Part shown: positions 6,457-13,628 of the stretch, one piece after another
How the letters are laid out: the number at the start of each line of letters is the position of its first letter
How positions within the stretch are numbered: the stretch's first letter is position 1
From: RGIG5057 sp036653755
Lineage (GTDB): Bacteria; Bacillota; Clostridia; TANB77; CAG-465
Direction: 5' to 3'
NCBI GenBank assembly: GCA_036653755.1
Contig: JAVVTJ010000020.1
Coordinates: 1-16,473 of the forward strand
DNA length: 16,473 nucleotides
Position numbers and translations under genes: made by a program
The notes under the pieces: model-generated
What the model saw: the letters and a program-made list of their open reading frames with translations, nothing else
Told to the model about the DNA's origin: nothing
Databases searched by the model: none

Positions 6457-8358
6457 ATGTTTTTACCTATATCAAAAGAAGATTTAAAAACAAGAAATAT
6501 AAGTCAGTTAGACTTTATAATGGTTACAGGTGAAGCGTATACAGATCATCCTTCATTTGGTCATGCGATTATATCAAGATATATAGAATCAATGGGATTT
6601 ACTATTGGTATAATTGCTCAGCCACAAAAAGAAGAAGATTATAAAAAATTAGGAATTCCAAAATATGCTTTTTTAGTATCTTCTGGGGTTATTGATTCTA
6701 TGGTAAATAATTATACTGTATCTAAGAAAAAACGTAATAAAGATGTATATAGTCCAGGTTCTAAAATTGGACTTAGACCTGATATGGCAACTATTGTATA
6801 TACTAAAATATTAAAAAAATTGTTTCCTGATATATTTTGTATAGCAGGAAGTATTGAGGTATCTTTAAGAAAATTTGCTCATTATGATTATTGGCAAGAT
6901 AAAATAATTCCTTCTATAATTGTGTCATCAGGTGCAGATTTATGTATTTATGGTATGGGTGAAAATCCTATAAAAGAAATATGTGATAAAATTAAAAAAA
7001 ATATTCCACTTCAAAATATGAAAGACATTCGTGGAACATTTTATATTGAAAAAGATATAAAAAAAGTTGAAAATAAAAAAGATATATTAATTATTCCATC
7101 TTATGAAGAAGTTTTAGAAAATAAAAAAATTTATGCTGAGGCTCATATGCAAGTTTTAAAAGAGCAAGATGATATTTATGGAAAAGTTATTGCTCAAAAA
7201 CATGGAAATATATATGTAGTTCAAAATGCACCTACTGCTCCTCTTACAACAAAAGAGTTAGATTATATATATGATCTTCCTTATGAGGGTACATATCATG
7301 ATGTATATAAATCTCAAGGTGGAATTGCAGCTATTGAAGAAGTAGAATTTAGTTTAGTTTCAAATAGAGGTTGTTTTGGTGGTTGTAATTATTGCGCTCT
7401 TACATATCATCAAGGTAGAAAGTTAAGTGTAAGAAGTCATGAATCTATTATACGTGAAGCAAAAAAGTTAATAAATAAACCTAATTTTAAAGGATATATA
7501 CATGATGTAGGTGGTCCTACTGCAAATTTTAGAGCTCCTTCTTGCATAAAACAAGAAAAATATGGGGTATGTAAAGACAGACAATGTCTATTTCCAACTC
7601 CTTGTAAAAATTTAAATGTAGATCATAGTGATTACATTAATTTACTTAGAAAATTAAGAAGTTTAGATAAAGTAAAAAAAGTATTTATACGTTCGGGTAT
7701 ACGTTTTGATTATTTACTTGCAGATAAAGATGAAACTTTTTTAAAAGAATTATGTCAGTATCATGTAAGTGGTCAATTAAAAGTAGCACCAGAACATAGT
7801 GAATCAGTAGTACTTAAAAAAATGGGTAAACCAGATTTTGAGGTATATAAAAGATTTGTAGTTAAATTTAATAACATGAATAAAAAGATAAAAAAAGAGC
7901 AATATATAGTTCCATATTATATTTCATCACATCCGGGTTGTAATCTTAAAAGTGCTATTAAATTATCTGAATATTTAAAAAGTATTCATTATATGCCAGA
8001 ACAAGTGCAAGATTTTTATCCTACACCTGCTACAATATCTACTTGTATGTATTATACTGATTTAGATCCTAGAAATATGGAAAAAGTATATGTTCCAAAT
8101 AATGAACATGAGAAAAGATTACAAAGAGCGTTATTACAATATAGAAAACCTGAAAATTATGATTTAGTTAAAGAGGCACTTATTAAAGCTGATAGATTAG
8201 ATTTAATTGGTTTTGATGAAAAGTGTTTAATTAGGCCTAAAGATATTGATAAAAATAAAATATTATCAATAAAGAGGCAAAGTAATTTAATAAAGCAAGA
8301 TAAAATAAATAAAAGTAAATCTAGAATACGTAATATTCATAAAAAAAAAGTTAAATAA
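6457..8358 (+). CDS. YgiQ family radical SAM protein (UPF0313)
   Basis: Large radical SAM enzyme of the YgiQ/UPF0313 family, whose biochemical role is not established to my knowledge. It has 633 residues, a normal length. The N-terminal part begins LPISKEDLKTRNISQLDFIM and contains GEAYTDHPSFGHAIISR, a family hallmark. The [4Fe-4S] motif is SNRGCFGGCNYCA with C306, C310 and C313. Further family segments are GGPTANFRAP, IRSGIRFDYLL, QLKVAPEHS and PYYISSHPGC, then a DFYPTPAT region. The last 45 residues are lysine-rich and probably disordered. The ATG has AGGTGG at good spacing and lies 15 bases after the previous stop, making it the last gene of this unit. Confidence 0.93.
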   Translation: MFLPISKEDLKTRNISQLDFIMVTGEAYTDHPSFGHAIISRYIESMGFTIGIIAQPQKEEDYKKLGIPKYAFLVSSGVIDSMVNNYTVSKKKRNKDVYSPGSKIGLRPDMATIVYTKILKKLFPDIFCIAGSIEVSLRKFAHYDYWQDKIIPSIIVSSGADLCIYGMGENPIKEICDKIKKNIPLQNMKDIRGTFYIEKDIKKVENKKDILIIPSYEEVLENKKIYAEAHMQVLKEQDDIYGKVIAQKHGNIYVVQNAPTAPLTTKELDYIYDLPYEGTYHDVYKSQGGIAAIEEVEFSLVSNRGCFGGCNYCALTYHQGRKLSVRSHESIIREAKKLINKPNFKGYIHDVGGPTANFRAPSCIKQEKYGVCKDRQCLFPTPCKNLNVDHSDYINLLRKLRSLDKVKKVFIRSGIRFDYLLADKDETFLKELCQYHVSGQLKVAPEHSESVVLKKMGKPDFEVYKRFVVKFNNMNKKIKKEQYIVPYYISSHPGCNLKSAIKLSEYLKSIHYMPEQVQDFYPTPATISTCMYYTDLDPRNMEKVYVPNNEHEKRLQRALLQYRKPENYDLVKEALIKADRLDLIGFDEKCLIRPKDIDKNKILSIKRQSNLIKQDKINKSKSRIRNIHKKKVK

Positions 8359-8370
8359 ATATGAAAATAG

Positions 8371-8401
8371 TGCTATATTATAGCAAAAAATATATTTTTT
8401 A
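8371..8401 (+). terminator. Weak hairpin after the YgiQ gene, possible terminator
   Basis: TGCTA (8371-8375) pairs with TAGCA (8381-8385). It is followed by AAAAAATATATTTTTTA, which can fold on itself and ends in a T run. The stems are short and AT-rich, so this is a poor terminator. It is listed because transcription should end somewhere here before the next promoter. Confidence 0.35.
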
Positions 8402-8431
8402 TAGTTATTATATAAAGTTAGTTAGAAAATA

Positions 8432-8460
8432 TTGAATTACTTGATATTATGTGGTAAAAT
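8432..8460 (+). promoter_or_regulatory. Candidate promoter of rpoZ
   Basis: TTGAAT (8432-8437), 17-base spacer, TAAAAT (8455-8460), with TGG just before the -10 giving an extended element. A competing reading is TTGATA (8441-8446) with TATAAT (8462-8467) at a spacing of 15. Either would start transcription about 20 bases before the rpoZ ATG. Confidence 0.6.
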
Positions 8461-8490
8461 ATATAATATTATTTGAAGGGAGAAACCATC

Positions 8491-8934
8491 ATGTTATCAA
8501 AACCAAATGTTAATGAATTAATGAAAAAGGCAGGAAATAGATATGAGGCATCTTTAGCTATTGCAAAAAGAGCAAGAACTATTGCAAGAAGAAGAGTTGA
8601 AAGAGGAGATTCAAATATTAAAGATACAGTAGATATGGCAGCAAATGAAATATTTGAAGAAAAAGCATTAGTAAAAAGAGACGGTATATATATATTAAAA
8701 AATAAAAATTGCGATGATTTAGATGTTGTTATTTCAAAAACAGTAGATGATATTTTAAAAGATTTAGCTGTTAAAGATGAAAGTCTAGAAATGGAAAAAC
8801 CAAATAAAAAAGAGAAAAAAATTAAAAAAAATGAAATAAAAAAAGAAATTATAGAAGAAATAGTTGAAGAAATAGTAGAAGAAAAACCAGTTAAAAAAGT
8901 AGTAAAAAAGAAAGTGAAAAAAGATGAAGAATAA
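8491..8934 (+). CDS. rpoZ: DNA-directed RNA polymerase omega subunit with long charged C-terminal tail
   Basis: Small RNA polymerase subunit that helps beta-prime fold and assemble. The core is residues 1 to about 70 and has the omega signature NRYEASLAIAKRARTIARRR with KPNVNELM before it and KDTVDMAANEIFEEK after it. The total of 147 residues is about double the usual Firmicutes omega. The extra part (about residues 105-147) is almost only K, E, I and V, with IIEEIVEEIVEE between lysine blocks. It looks like a charged helix or a disordered polyampholyte. ATG 8491 is chosen over the TTG at 8473 because AAGGGAG sits nine bases ahead of it. The last 11 bases overlap the next gene. The usual neighbour gmk is not present. 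Confidence 0.9.
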   Translation: MLSKPNVNELMKKAGNRYEASLAIAKRARTIARRRVERGDSNIKDTVDMAANEIFEEKALVKRDGIYILKNKNCDDLDVVISKTVDDILKDLAVKDESLEMEKPNKKEKKIKKNEIKKEIIEEIVEEIVEEKPVKKVVKKKVKKDEE

Positions 8935-9499
8935 TATTCATATTATAACACTTGCAGGAGATATTGCTAGTGGTAAAGGTACAATTTCTAATATAATGAA
9001 ATTAAAGTTAAATTATGAAATATATAGAAATGGTGAATATTTTAGAAGTTTAGCAAAAGAGCATAATATGTCAGTAAAAGATTTTAACATATATGTAGAA
9101 AGTCATTCAGAAATAGATTTTGAAATTGAAAAAAGTGCTGAAAAATATGCGAGGGACCATGATAATTTAATAATAGATGCAAGACTTGGATGGTACGCTG
9201 TTCCATATTCATTTAAAGTATATTTGAAAACTGATTTAAAAGAAGCAGCAAGAAGATTATATTTAGATGATATAAGAGATAAATCTGTAGAATTATATTC
9301 TAGCGTAGAAGAGGCTGAAAGAGAAATTGCAGAAAGATTTAAATTAGAAAATGATAGATATTTAAGTATATATGGCGTAAAAAAAGATGATATGTCTAAT
9401 TATGATTATGTGTTAGATACTACTAATATTTTACCTGAGGTAGCAGCTGATAAAATTATAACTGAATATTTTAATTGGTTAAAAAAACAGGAAAATTAA
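8924..9499 (+). CDS. Cytidylate kinase-like P-loop protein
   Basis: A P-loop NTPase of 191 residues resembling the cytidylate kinase-like family (AAA_18/Cytidylate_kin2). Walker A is GDIASGKGT (G12-T20), and the following SNIMKLKLNYEIYRNGEYFR resembles the monophosphate-binding part of archaeal-type CMP kinases. DNLIIDARLGWYAVP is the expected Walker-B-like strand, ending in I-D-A-R. A lid with arginines follows (ARRLYLDDIRDKS, EIAERFKLENDRYLSIYG). Its ATG overlaps the rpoZ stop by 11 bases and has only a weak Shine-Dalgarno site, so translation is probably coupled. It occupies the place where gmk often stands next to rpoZ. Substrate is not proven; it could phosphorylate CMP/dCMP or another small substrate. 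A terminator follows at once. Confidence 0.75.
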   Translation: MKNNIHIITLAGDIASGKGTISNIMKLKLNYEIYRNGEYFRSLAKEHNMSVKDFNIYVESHSEIDFEIEKSAEKYARDHDNLIIDARLGWYAVPYSFKVYLKTDLKEAARRLYLDDIRDKSVELYSSVEEAEREIAERFKLENDRYLSIYGVKKDDMSNYDYVLDTTNILPEVAADKIITEYFNWLKKQEN

Positions 9500-9502
9500 A
9501 TA

Positions 9503-9540
9503 AAAAGTAGTAATTTAAATATTACTACTTTTTATTTTTT
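9503..9540 (+). terminator. Intrinsic terminator of the rpoZ unit
   Basis: AAAAGTAGTAAT (9503-9514) pairs with ATTACTACTTTT (9521-9532) around a six-base loop, followed by TATTTTTT. It lies four bases after the stop of the kinase-like gene and before a new promoter at 9598, so it separates two transcription units. Confidence 0.9.
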
Positions 9541-9597
9541 ATGTAAATTAACATATATATATGTCGAAATTTGTAAGTGAAAACTTTTAAAAAATAC

Positions 9598-9626
9598 TTG
9601 ACTTTAAAACAAATGTTTGATATACT
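9598..9626 (+). promoter_or_regulatory. Promoter of the pgm-priA-RNHCP-argS unit
   Basis: TTGACT (9598-9603), 17-base spacer, TATACT (9621-9626). Transcription would begin near 9633, downstream of other in-frame candidate starts at 9577 and 9613. This decides that the mutase gene starts at TTG 9655. Confidence 0.75.
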
Positions 9627-9654
9627 ATATGTGTTAAAAATTGGAGGAATAAGT

Positions 9655-11037
9655 TTGAAATGTATAAAAGATATAGATAAAAGTATATTTAGAGGTTATG
9701 ATATCCGTGGAATTTTTGGAGAAAATTTAAATGAAGATGTAAGTTATACTATTGGTAAATCATATGGTACAATTTTAAAACAAAAATATAATTCAGATAA
9801 AGTTATTGTAGGTGAAGATGCAAGACATTCATCACCTGTACTTTGTAGTAGCTTAATTGAAGGAATAATATCAACTGGCGTTAATGTAATTTATTTAGGA
9901 GTAGTAACATCTCCAATGCTTTATTATGCAAATGAATTATTAGGTATTCATGCAGGAGTTATGGTTACGGCAAGTCATAATCCAAAAGAATATAATGGCT
10001 TTAAAATAGCTTATGATTTAAAAGGTGAAATTTGTGGAAATGAAATAGGTGAGTTTAGAGATTTTACTTTACTTAATAATTTTATAGATGGAAATGGAAT
10101 TGTTACAAATTATAGAATTGATGAAAAATATAGTGATATGTTAGTTTCAAAATTTAATTTTAAAAATAGATTAAAAGTTGTAGTAGATTCAGGAAATGGA
10201 ACTGCTTCTTTAATTGTTCATAAAATTTTTGATAAATTAAATTTAGATGTAACATATTTATATTGTGATTCAAATCCAGATTTTCCTAATCATCATCCAG
10301 ATCCAGCAGAGGCTGAAAATATGGTTGATTTACAAAAAAAAGTAGTTGAAATAGGTGCAGATATTGGTATTGCATTTGATGGAGATTGTGATAGAGTAGG
10401 CTGCGTGGATAATTTAGGTAATGTTATATCTAGTGATTATTATATGGCAATTATTTCTAAATATATTATTCCTAAATTAGATAATAAATCAGTTATATTT
10501 GATGTTAGTTGTTCTAAAACATTATCTGATGAAATAAGAAAAGTAGGTGGAACACCAGTTGTATATAAAACTGGTAATTCATATATAAAAAGAGAAATGT
10601 TAAAACAAGGTATGTTATTTGGTGGTGAAATATCAGGTCATACATTCTTTAAAGATAAGTTTTTTGGCTTTGATGATGGAATATATGCAGGTTTAAGAAT
10701 GATTGAAATTATTGATAATGAAACTATAACATTATCAGAAATTGTGTCTACTCTTAAAAAATATTATTCAACACCAGTACTTAAAATAAAAGCTACTGAT
10801 GAAAAAAAAGCATTCATTGTAGAACAAGTAATAAAATATTGTTTAGATAAAGGATATAATACAAATACAGTAGATGGAGCAAGACCTGAATTTGATGATT
10901 CATTTGCAATTATTAGAATGTCTAATACAACTCCAAAACTTACTATAAGATTTGAAGCTGAAACAAATGAAAGATTAGATGAGTTAAAAGAAGAATTTTT
11001 ACCATTAGTAAATAATTTAATAGCAAAATATTGCTAG
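9655..11037 (+). CDS. Phosphomannomutase/phosphoglucomutase (alpha-D-phosphohexomutase)
   Basis: Cytoplasmic enzyme that interconverts hexose 1- and 6-phosphates for cell-wall and polysaccharide precursor synthesis. It has 460 residues, normal for the PMM/PGM group. All four active-site regions are seen: phosphoserine S107 in TASHNP, metal loop DGDCDR (D242, D244, D246), sugar loop GGEISGH (E325-H329), and phosphate loop RMSNTTP (R421-P427). In the last, threonine replaces the glutamate of the common SNTEP form. The start is TTG at 9655, preceded by GGAGG at a spacing of seven. The more upstream in-frame codons lie at or before the promoter -10 and are not transcribed. First gene of a unit with priA, whose Shine-Dalgarno site overlaps its stop. 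Mannose versus glucose preference cannot be told. Confidence 0.9.
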   Translation: MKCIKDIDKSIFRGYDIRGIFGENLNEDVSYTIGKSYGTILKQKYNSDKVIVGEDARHSSPVLCSSLIEGIISTGVNVIYLGVVTSPMLYYANELLGIHAGVMVTASHNPKEYNGFKIAYDLKGEICGNEIGEFRDFTLLNNFIDGNGIVTNYRIDEKYSDMLVSKFNFKNRLKVVVDSGNGTASLIVHKIFDKLNLDVTYLYCDSNPDFPNHHPDPAEAENMVDLQKKVVEIGADIGIAFDGDCDRVGCVDNLGNVISSDYYMAIISKYIIPKLDNKSVIFDVSCSKTLSDEIRKVGGTPVVYKTGNSYIKREMLKQGMLFGGEISGHTFFKDKFFGFDDGIYAGLRMIEIIDNETITLSEIVSTLKKYYSTPVLKIKATDEKKAFIVEQVIKYCLDKGYNTNTVDGARPEFDDSFAIIRMSNTTPKLTIRFEAETNERLDELKEEFLPLVNNLIAKYC

Positions 11038-11048
11038 GGAGGTAATAA

Positions 11049-13292
11049 GTGATTATAAAAGTCCTTATAAACACTTCTGTAAAAAAATTAAACAAAGTTT
11101 ATGATTATTTAGTTCCAATAGAAATAGAAAAAGATATTTCTATTGGAAAACGAGTAAAAGTAAATTTTGGAAGAGGAAAAGATAGATTTGAAGAAGGTAT
11201 TATAGTTAAAATAGAAGATTTAAGTTATAATCCTGATTTTAAAGTAAAAGAAATAAATAGTATATTAGATGAAATATCATATATAGATAATATAAAATTA
11301 AAACTTGCAAAATGGATGGCATATATGTATTTTTGTAATGTTTATGATTGCTTAAAACTTATGCTTCCACCTGGAACTAATAATATAAATTCAAATAAAA
11401 TATTAAAAGCAAAACAAGAAACAATAGTCATTTTAAATAAATCAGAGGAAGAAATATTATCTGATATTATGCAAGGAAAAATAAAAAGTGCAAAACAAAT
11501 ATTACTACTTAAATTTTTAATTGATAATGAATATGTTACACTTCCAGATTTAATAGATGGTTTGAATATAACAAAATCTGTTATATCTACTGCTGAGAAA
11601 AATGAATATATTTTATTGGAAAAAGTAGATATAAAACAAGATAAATTAATTGATTTAGATGTTAAAAGAAGTAGTAAACTTAAAGCTACTGATGAGCAAC
11701 AAATAGTAATTGATGGTATTAATAAATTAGTTTTATCTGGAGTGCATAATCAATGTTTACTCTTTGGAGTTACTGGTAGTGGGAAAACAGAAGTATATCT
11801 TCAAGTTATAGAAGAGGTATTAAAGTTAGGTAAAACAGTTATTGTATTAGTCCCTGAAATATCTCTTACACATCAAACATTAACTAGATTTGTATCTAGA
11901 TTTGGAAATATTGTTTCAGTTTTACATAGTAGAATGACTATATGTCAGAGAAAAGAAGAATATATAAAAATAAAAATGGGAGAAAGTAAAATAGTAGTAG
12001 GAGCAAGGTCTGCTATATTTGCTCCACTTGATAACATAGGTTTAGTTATAATAGATGAAGAACATGATTCAAGTTATTATTCAGGGCAAGTTCCTAGATA
12101 TTCTACTAAGGAAGTTGCTGCATATATAACAAGAGAAAATAATGCAACTTTATTACTTGGAAGTGCAACTCCTGAAGTATCTACATATTATAGAACAAAA
12201 ACTGGTAAAATAAAATTATTTGAACTTAAAAATAGACCTAATGGTGCAAAACTTCCACAAGTTATAATGGTAGATAAAAAAATAGATAGTTTAAGTAATT
12301 CATCTATAATAAGTAATAGATTAAAAGAAGAAATAATTAAAAATATATCTAAAAATGAGCAAACAATGCTCTTTATAAATCGTAGAGGTTATTCATCATA
12401 TTTAACTTGTAAAGATTGTTCATATATATTTAAATGTAGTAATTGTGATGTTGCAATGACTTATCATAAAAAAACTAATTTGTTACTTTGTCATTATTGT
12501 AGTCATGCAGAAAAAAATGTATCTGTTTGTCCAATATGTGGTAGTAATAATTTAAAAGAAAGTAGTTTTGGTACACAAAAAATAGAAGAAGAACTTTCAA
12601 AGTTAATTCCTGGAATAACAACTATTAGAATGGATAGAGATACAACAATACTTAAAGATTCACATGTTAAAATATTAGAAAAATTTAAAAATGAAAATAT
12701 TAATGTATTAATAGGAACTCAAATGATAAGTAAAGGTCATGATATAGAAAATGTTACATTAGTTGGAGTTTTAGGAGTAGACACGATGCTTAATATGAAT
12801 GATTATTTAGCAAGTGAAAATGCATATTCTAATATATCACAAGTAGCTGGTAGATCGGGTAGAGGTAGTAAAGAAGGTAGAACAGTAATAGAAACAACTG
12901 ATACTACAAATCATATATTAAATTGTGCTTTAACACATGATTATAATAGTTTTTATACTTGTGAAATAAATTTTAGAAAAGCATTTTATTATCCGCCTTT
13001 TTCTGATTTAATATTGATTCAATTATCATCTAAAGATAATTATAGTTTGAAAAATGCATCAGATAAATTATATAATATAATGCAAGATTCAAATAATTTA
13101 TATAAAATATTTTCTCCTAAATCTCCATATATAGAAAAGATAAATAATAAATATAGAATAAATATACTTATAAAATCTAAAATATCTAATGATGTTATTA
13201 AAAAAATATATGAAAATTTAGAAAAATATGATAAAATAAAAGTAAAAGATGTATCTGTGAGTGTAGTGCGTAATCCTATTTCAATAGGATAA
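11049..13292 (+). CDS. priA: Primosomal protein N', replication restart helicase
   Basis: 3'-to-5' superfamily 2 DNA helicase that reloads the replisome at stalled forks. It has 747 residues. The N-terminal DNA-binding domain begins VLINTSVKKLNKVYDYLVP. Walker A is GVTGSGKT (G240-T247) and the DEEH box is D336-H339. The zinc domain spans about 454-505 with CKDC, CSNC, CHYC and CPIC pairs. Helicase C motifs include GTQKIEEEL, IGTQMISKGHD and QVAGRSGRG. The segment before the last motif (DTMLNMNDYLASENAYSN) departs from the usual L-P-D-F-R-A-x-E form. The GTG start is supported by AGGGAGG seven bases upstream, overlapping the stop of the mutase gene. In related genomes priA often follows rpoZ and coaBC; here a mutase gene intervenes. 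Confidence 0.95.
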   Translation: MIIKVLINTSVKKLNKVYDYLVPIEIEKDISIGKRVKVNFGRGKDRFEEGIIVKIEDLSYNPDFKVKEINSILDEISYIDNIKLKLAKWMAYMYFCNVYDCLKLMLPPGTNNINSNKILKAKQETIVILNKSEEEILSDIMQGKIKSAKQILLLKFLIDNEYVTLPDLIDGLNITKSVISTAEKNEYILLEKVDIKQDKLIDLDVKRSSKLKATDEQQIVIDGINKLVLSGVHNQCLLFGVTGSGKTEVYLQVIEEVLKLGKTVIVLVPEISLTHQTLTRFVSRFGNIVSVLHSRMTICQRKEEYIKIKMGESKIVVGARSAIFAPLDNIGLVIIDEEHDSSYYSGQVPRYSTKEVAAYITRENNATLLLGSATPEVSTYYRTKTGKIKLFELKNRPNGAKLPQVIMVDKKIDSLSNSSIISNRLKEEIIKNISKNEQTMLFINRRGYSSYLTCKDCSYIFKCSNCDVAMTYHKKTNLLLCHYCSHAEKNVSVCPICGSNNLKESSFGTQKIEEELSKLIPGITTIRMDRDTTILKDSHVKILEKFKNENINVLIGTQMISKGHDIENVTLVGVLGVDTMLNMNDYLASENAYSNISQVAGRSGRGSKEGRTVIETTDTTNHILNCALTHDYNSFYTCEINFRKAFYYPPFSDLILIQLSSKDNYSLKNASDKLYNIMQDSNNLYKIFSPKSPYIEKINNKYRINILIKSKISNDVIKKIYENLEKYDKIKVKDVSVSVVRNPISIG

Positions 13293-13312
13293 AAGAAATG
13301 GAGATTTAATTT

Positions 13313-13627
13313 ATGTTTGTAAAAAATGATAATTCTTTTGTATGTTGTAATTGTAATAGAAAAGTAGAAAAATTAGGGTATACTTCAAGAGATCATTGTA
13401 ATTATTGTTTACATTCAATTCATGTAGATATTACGCCAGGAGATAGATTAAATGAATGTAAAGGTACATTGATTCCAATAAATATTGAAGTAAGTAAAAA
13501 AGGTCAAGTCATAATATACAAATGTAATAAATGTGGAAAATTAATCAAAAATATAGTAGCTACTGATGATGATAAGGAAGTAATATATAACATAATTGAA
13601 AGTTATGCAAAAATGGGAGGAATATAA
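13313..13627 (+). CDS. RNHCP domain zinc-finger protein
   Basis: Small 104-residue protein of the RNHCP family (PF12647). The domain name motif appears as RDHCNYCLHSIHVD (residues 26-39) and is followed by PGDR. The N-terminal C11, C12, C14 with C29 and C32, and the later CNKCGK pair, suggest two zinc ribbons. The function is not established. In Firmicutes such genes often lie close to translation or rRNA genes, so an RNA-binding role is only a guess. The ATG has GGAG upstream and lies 20 bases after priA. The argS Shine-Dalgarno site (GGGAGG) lies inside the last codons, and argS starts one base after the stop, so the two are probably translationally coupled. Confidence 0.8.
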   Translation: MFVKNDNSFVCCNCNRKVEKLGYTSRDHCNYCLHSIHVDITPGDRLNECKGTLIPINIEVSKKGQVIIYKCNKCGKLIKNIVATDDDKEVIYNIIESYAKMGGI

Positions 13628-13628
13628 A

